Assembly: GCA_945865365.1 (NCBI GenBank) | Contig: CAMBDL010000004.1 | Coordinates: forward strand, 1-64,000 | Direction of reading: 5' to 3' | Length of the DNA stretch: 64,000 nt | Origin: Streptomyces griseus | GTDB taxonomy: Bacteria > Actinomycetota > Actinomycetes > Nanopelagicales > Nanopelagicaceae | Shown: positions 60,302 through 64,000 of the stretch, piece by piece | Position numbering within the stretch: the stretch's first letter is position 1 | Layout: every line of letters starts with the position of its first letter | Made by a program: the position numbers and the translations under genes | The notes under the pieces: model-generated | Told to the model about the DNA's origin: nothing | Seen by the model: the letters and a program-made list of their open reading frames with translations, nothing else | The model's database searches: none

Positions 60302-61249
60302 CTACCTACCTGCGTCATTCTTGAGATGTTTGCTCTGTGCAATTGTCAAAAGTGCGATAACACCAAACATAATGATTGCAAGGGCTGAACCTTCACCCAT
60401 ATCAAAGGCAGAGAACGCTTTTTGATACACAAGGTAATCTAAAGTTGTTGTCGAATACATCGGTCCGCCAGCAGTCATGACAAAGATAAAGCCGAATAAA
60501 GAGGTGAAGGTGTACAGGGTATTTATGATGGAGACAAAGGCAAGTTGTTGTTTCACGCTTGGAATAATGATGTAACGAAACTTTTGCCACCAACCAGCAC
60601 CATCTACTTCTGCTGCGGCAAAGAGATCTGTATCTATACTCATGAGACCACTGAGCAGAATCATCATTGAATAACCAAAGCCAGCCCAAATAAGCGCTAG
60701 AACTACCACGAAAATCGCCATATTTGCCCGCGCAAAGAAGTTGATGGGTTCAAAACCAAACTGTATCAAGGCGGTATTTATAGGGCCATTGAGCGTAAAG
60801 GCTGATCTAAACATGAGGCCGATAACAGATGTTGATAGAACTGAGGGTAAGAAAAAGATGATTCGAAAGAAACGCCACCCCCAAATTTCTTGATAGAGGA
60901 GTACGGCCGTAAATAAGCCGAGAAAAATCACCACAGGAATAGCGATAAGAAACTTTAAATTAGTCACAAAGACTTCATGAACTAATGGTTCTGTAAAGAT
61001 ATTGGCATAGTTTGAAAGACCAATAAATTTGGAAGTCACGCCATCGGTCTTTAAGAAGGATATCCAGACTGCATAGCCGATCGGATAGAAAAGCAGGGAA
61101 GTGACAACGAGAAAGGCAGGCAGTGCTGCAAAGAGACCTATTCTCTGTTTTTGTTGGGTCAGAGTGGCGCCCCTAATGTGACCTTGAACTCTGCCTGCGA
61201 AGGTTGGCCCCTTGTCGGGGCCAACCTCCAACAGAGCAGGTAAGGTCAT
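60302..61249 (-). CDS. Carbohydrate ABC transporter permease (MalF-like, CUT1)
   Basis: A 315-residue permease with about six helices. The EAA loop is 'AAEVDGAGWWQKFRYIIIP' and 'QKQRIGLFAALPAFLVVTSLLFYPIGYAVWISF' is the usual first helix. The first 30 residues are hydrophilic and not conserved. The ATG at 61249 lies eight bases after the binding-protein stop. A perfect 10-base-pair hairpin (61202-61226) is found in the early coding sequence. Confidence 0.92.
   Translation of the reverse strand: MTLPALLEVGPDKGPTFAGRVQGHIRGATLTQQKQRIGLFAALPAFLVVTSLLFYPIGYAVWISFLKTDGVTSKFIGLSNYANIFTEPLVHEVFVTNLKFLIAIPVVIFLGLFTAVLLYQEIWGWRFFRIIFFLPSVLSTSVIGLMFRSAFTLNGPINTALIQFGFEPINFFARANMAIFVVVLALIWAGFGYSMMILLSGLMSIDTDLFAAAEVDGAGWWQKFRYIIIPSVKQQLAFVSIINTLYTFTSLFGFIFVMTAGGPMYSTTTLDYLVYQKAFSAFDMGEGSALAIIMFGVIALLTIAQSKHLKNDAGR
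61202..61226 (-). other. Strong hairpin in the 5' end of the malF-like gene
   Basis: GGTTGGCCCC (61202-61211) and GGGGCCAACC (61217-61226) are a perfect inverted repeat around a 5-base loop. It is GC-rich in an AT-rich operon and lies about 24-48 bases into the permease gene. There is no T-tract, so it is not a simple terminator. It may stabilise the upstream binding-protein mRNA or damp permease translation. Confidence 0.6.
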
Positions 61250-61257
61250 TCTCTCTT

Positions 61258-62571
61258 TTACTTATTCTCAGCTAATGAAGCTTGCAACTGTTTGACGGCA
61301 TCGGCAGGTGTTGTCTGACCGAGTGCCACAGAGGCGTTTAACTTGTAGAACAAGTCATTGGTTGGTCCAGGCATAATGTTGTCAAAAGGATAAACCTGTG
61401 GATTTTTTGCAACATCTCTTGCTTGAGCTTTTAGTAAAGGGTTGACAATGACAGTTGCATCAGCGTTAACGTGATTTGATGGTTCGGTCTGTGTGATCTT
61501 TACATATGTGTCGATGGTCTTAGCTTGCATCAAGTACTTAAGGAACTTAATGGCTTCGACCTTATTCTTGCTGTACTTAGTCACTGCTACTGCCACATTT
61601 GTTCCACCGGCAAGAATCTTTGGATATTTAGAGCCAGCTAACTGTGGAATTGCAAAAGTACCTGCATTAGAACCCATTGCTTTAAAAATTGGGTCATTGT
61701 CCCAGCCGCCATCAATGATCATCGCACCCTTGCCTGCAAGGAAGCCATTGAGACGATCACCTTGTCCGGCAGTAGTTGCATCAGCGTTAGTGACACCTGA
61801 TGTGTAGAGTTTTTGGTAACCCTCGTAGGCTTTTACCATCGCCGCCGAATTGACCTTTGTCTTTCCGGTATACATATCGAAAAATGCATTTGGACCAAGT
61901 TGGCCGCCAACGAGTGATGCAATTACCCATGCACCGGTGTAACCCTCAAGATTTGTCTCCCAGATTGGTGTATCGACACCAGAGGCCTTAAGAGTGTTAG
62001 CTAAATCTAGGAATGCTTCCCATGTCTTAGGTGGTGTACTCATATCTATATTGTGCGAAGCCATAATACGCTTGTCATAGAAGACATAGAAGTATGAACC
62101 TGCACCGTATGGCATAGCCAATAGTGGACCAGTTGGGTTGTAGCCTTCTCTAACAGTTCCCGTTCCTTTTATAAGAGCAAGCTCTGCTTTAGTAAAGTGC
62201 TTATCTAATGGCTCCAGGAATGCTGCGAAGGAAAGTGTATTTCCACCAGCAAAACCAATTTTGATATCTGGACCATTCTTGGCAATTGATGCAGCTTTAA
62301 ACTGTGTGTCAGAAACACCGCCATCAATCTCTGATATAGCAATTGTGACGTGGGGATTCAATTTCTCATAGGCAACTTTTGCCTTATAGATAAATGATGT
62401 CTTTGTATCAAGGGCACCATTTGTTAAGTGACCCATTAAACCCGGATCCCATACTTTTAGCGTTACTTTCTTTGTTGCTGCATTTGCATGTGTTACAAGC
62501 CCACTAATCGCAAATACTAAGGCTACAGCAGTAATAATACTGAACGCCTTACCCATTCTGCCTTTTATCAT
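61258..62571 (-). CDS. Carbohydrate ABC transporter substrate-binding protein
   Basis: A 437-residue family 1 solute-binding protein. It has a signal peptide ('MGKAFSIITAVALVFAISGLV', cleavage after 'HANA') but no lipobox Cys, unusual for a Gram-positive binding protein. The body has 'VTLKVWDPG', 'GPDIKIGFAGGNTLSFAAFLEPL', 'GKGAMIIDGGWDNDPIF' and 'VEAIKFLKYLMQA'. GGAGAGG six bases before the ATG is a strong ribosome-binding site. The neighbouring glycosidases suggest an alpha-linked galactose- or mannose-containing oligosaccharide. Confidence 0.92.
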   Translation of the reverse strand: MIKGRMGKAFSIITAVALVFAISGLVTHANAATKKVTLKVWDPGLMGHLTNGALDTKTSFIYKAKVAYEKLNPHVTIAISEIDGGVSDTQFKAASIAKNGPDIKIGFAGGNTLSFAAFLEPLDKHFTKAELALIKGTGTVREGYNPTGPLLAMPYGAGSYFYVFYDKRIMASHNIDMSTPPKTWEAFLDLANTLKASGVDTPIWETNLEGYTGAWVIASLVGGQLGPNAFFDMYTGKTKVNSAAMVKAYEGYQKLYTSGVTNADATTAGQGDRLNGFLAGKGAMIIDGGWDNDPIFKAMGSNAGTFAIPQLAGSKYPKILAGGTNVAVAVTKYSKNKVEAIKFLKYLMQAKTIDTYVKITQTEPSNHVNADATVIVNPLLKAQARDVAKNPQVYPFDNIMPGPTNDLFYKLNASVALGQTTPADAVKQLQASLAENK

Positions 62572-62614
62572 CGTCGACCTCTCCTATTAGATAGTATTAC
62601 TTGGTTTAACTCAA

Positions 62615-64000
62615 TTACCACCGATTCCACATCTGTCGGTGATCTTGTGCCCATGCATATGCAGCTACCGTCCAGCCTTGAATCATTTGTGGAGGCTGAA
62701 CAATTCGGTTGAAGCCACGTCCGAAGCCATCGGCCGCGCCTTCAATATCAATGACTTCAGAGCTGACCCAGCCATGTAATGGGGCATCGCTTCGAAGTAG
62801 TTCTGGAAAACCGCCGATTGAATCAATAGCTGCAACGGTTCTTCCAATGAGTGCTGTTGCTTGTGGCAAAAAGCCATGGCGCAAGAGGCCTCTGCCAGCA
62901 AAAATTCCATCCATAGGCCAGGCGGATCCGGTGTGATAGCCACCTGGTCGATATGAGGGATGCGCGCTCGATAGCGTTCGCAAACCTGCAGGACCAAGTA
63001 ACTGTGGATCGGTGAGCGCATGGGCAATTACCATTCGATACATATCCCAATCAGGGCCATCGAAAATCGCTGAATCCAAAAGGCGTCCTTGATTACTGGC
63101 TTGGGAATCTAAGGCACGCTGCTTTCCCTGCTTATCTCTCTCTGTGGCCATTGCGAATCTATCTCCGAGCCACATATGTTCAATCAACTTTAAACGAACG
63201 TGATGTGCTTTCTCAATGAGTTTTTCACCATTGAGAGGCCAATCTAAATATGGACGCAATAGATAAAGTTGCGCAGCACCCGTTAACGCGTCATAGACTT
63301 CCGCCGCTGTTTCAATCGATGCTAGAGATCCCTCACCTGCAATCGTGCCATCTGCATGGACATAAGAGTCACCTGAGTCTTTCCAAAACTGATTCTTTAT
63401 TCCTTGTGGATTAGATCGCTTTGATTCTATTAACTCTGAAGGGGTTTCTAATCGAGAGAGAATCCACTTTGTTGCTAACACCGCGCGCTCTCCAAGAGTT
63501 TTATTTCCAAGTTGAATATCTAGCAAACCCGGCTCCTCGAGCGCCTCTTTTGATAAGGCTTTTAACCACAGTGGCGTGCTATCAACTGAACCGAAGTAGG
63601 GAAATGACCAACCCTCCCTCTCCATAATTTCACGCGCACGTTCATCTCCAGCATCACGAATTTCATGCGCAATACGACCAGGTTCTTCCTCAGATTGAGT
63701 AACAAAACTCTCTCCTTGTGCCTCAGCTAATGCGCAGATGACTCCACGCCGAAGGCCAGGCACACGTGCGCCAAGAAAATCTGCAATTATTAAAGAGTCT
63801 CGGCCGAAGAGACATCTAAATAGATTTTGTTCACCAACGCCACGGTGATGATCAAATGGAATTGATGCATATGGAATAAGCCATGGACCCCGATATGCCA
63901 GCGTCCACGGAATTACAGTCTCTAACGGAGGTCTAAAACGTGGATCGAAAACCGGATCACTGGGGGAGAGGATTAAGCGTCGCGAAATTACACTTTCACC
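62615..64000 (-). CDS. Amylo-alpha-1,6-glucosidase/debranching-family enzyme (5' partial)
   Basis: At least 461 residues; the frame is open to the right edge, so the N-terminus is outside the window. 'LFGRDSLIIADFLGARVPGLRRGVI' near the visible start and 'GEGSLASIETAAEVYDAL', 'PSYRPGGYHTGSAWPMDGIFAGRGLLRHGF' and 'VQPPQMIQGWTVAAYAW' fit the (alpha/alpha)6 glucosidase/glycogen-debranching (GDE_C-like) group. A GTG at 63763 is only an internal codon. It heads the visible part of the sugar operon and is followed 43 bases later by the binding-protein gene. Trehalose-like, mannosylglycerate-like or alpha-glucoside substrates are all possible. Confidence 0.8.
   Translation of the reverse strand, partial: GESVISRRLILSPSDPVFDPRFRPPLETVIPWTLAYRGPWLIPYASIPFDHHRGVGEQNLFRCLFGRDSLIIADFLGARVPGLRRGVICALAEAQGESFVTQSEEEPGRIAHEIRDAGDERAREIMEREGWSFPYFGSVDSTPLWLKALSKEALEEPGLLDIQLGNKTLGERAVLATKWILSRLETPSELIESKRSNPQGIKNQFWKDSGDSYVHADGTIAGEGSLASIETAAEVYDALTGAAQLYLLRPYLDWPLNGEKLIEKAHHVRLKLIEHMWLGDRFAMATERDKQGKQRALDSQASNQGRLLDSAIFDGPDWDMYRMVIAHALTDPQLLGPAGLRTLSSAHPSYRPGGYHTGSAWPMDGIFAGRGLLRHGFLPQATALIGRTVAAIDSIGGFPELLRSDAPLHGWVSSEVIDIEGAADGFGRGFNRIVQPPQMIQGWTVAAYAWAQDHRQMWNRW

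Overview
The window looks like a chromosomal segment of a small-genome, low-to-medium GC actinobacterium, plausibly a freshwater planktonic lineage of the Nanopelagicales (acI) type. This assignment is inference. It rests on the actinobacterial order hemW-hrcA-dnaJ-rsmE-HIT-phoH-ybeY-corC, the tRNA-Gln/tRNA-Glu pair after gltX, and very compact packing with many 1-15 base overlaps and no gene-free stretch longer than about 100 bases. Many transcription units also begin with a TANNNT box only 6-7 bases before the start codon, the mark of leaderless mRNAs. No insertion sequence, prophage, CRISPR array or pseudogene was seen.

Layout. Positions 1-1156 hold the end of a Pro/Thr/Ser-rich surface protein. 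Positions 1184-10467 hold housekeeping genes (haem or radical-SAM, heat shock, ribosome and RNA maturation, a CBS membrane protein, a FAH-family enzyme, GluRS). Next come two tRNAs and a LysE-type exporter. Positions 11348-13323 hold a divergent amino-sugar pair (BadF-type kinase, SIS isomerase/deaminase). Positions 13685-16571 hold a minus-strand operon with TrhO, a phosphodiesterase, a homocysteine methyltransferase-like protein and a small Virulence_fact-type protein. Positions 16632-18640 hold MgtC and a metallophosphoesterase.

Positions 18659-51044 form a coherent one-carbon catabolic island, the centre of interest. It contains seven molybdenum-cofactor genes (mobA, moeA, moaC, mog-type, moaE, moaA, moaD). 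A GntR regulator sits ahead of a long operon for a dimethylglycine/sarcosine dehydrogenase-like enzyme, EtfBA, formyl-THF ligase and a NAD-type formate dehydrogenase whose FdsD subunit appears fused to FdsA. A converging operon encodes an IclR regulator, a corrinoid protein, a zinc-type MTHFR partner, MTHFR, a corrinoid:THF methyltransferase, an ASKHA ferredoxin-ATPase reactivator and DUF1638. A divergent operon encodes an MttB-family methyltransferase, betaine-aldehyde dehydrogenase and a ProVWX-like betaine transporter. Choline dehydrogenase and FdhD follow. Read together: choline or betaine is imported, choline is oxidised to betaine, one methyl goes through a cobalamin protein to THF, further methyls are removed oxidatively, and the C1 units end as formate (ATP by formyl-THF ligase) and CO2 (NADH by formate dehydrogenase). 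FolD and a downstream sarcosine step are not in the window.

Positions 51046-56449 hold a copper amine oxidase, an unusual UbiA-esterase fusion, a secreted protein of unknown function and a FUSC-type membrane protein. Positions 56477-64000 hold a minus-strand glycan-use operon: a glucosidase/debranching-family enzyme running off the right end, a CUT1 sugar ABC transporter, a GH36 alpha-galactosidase-like enzyme and a GH125 alpha-mannosidase-like enzyme.
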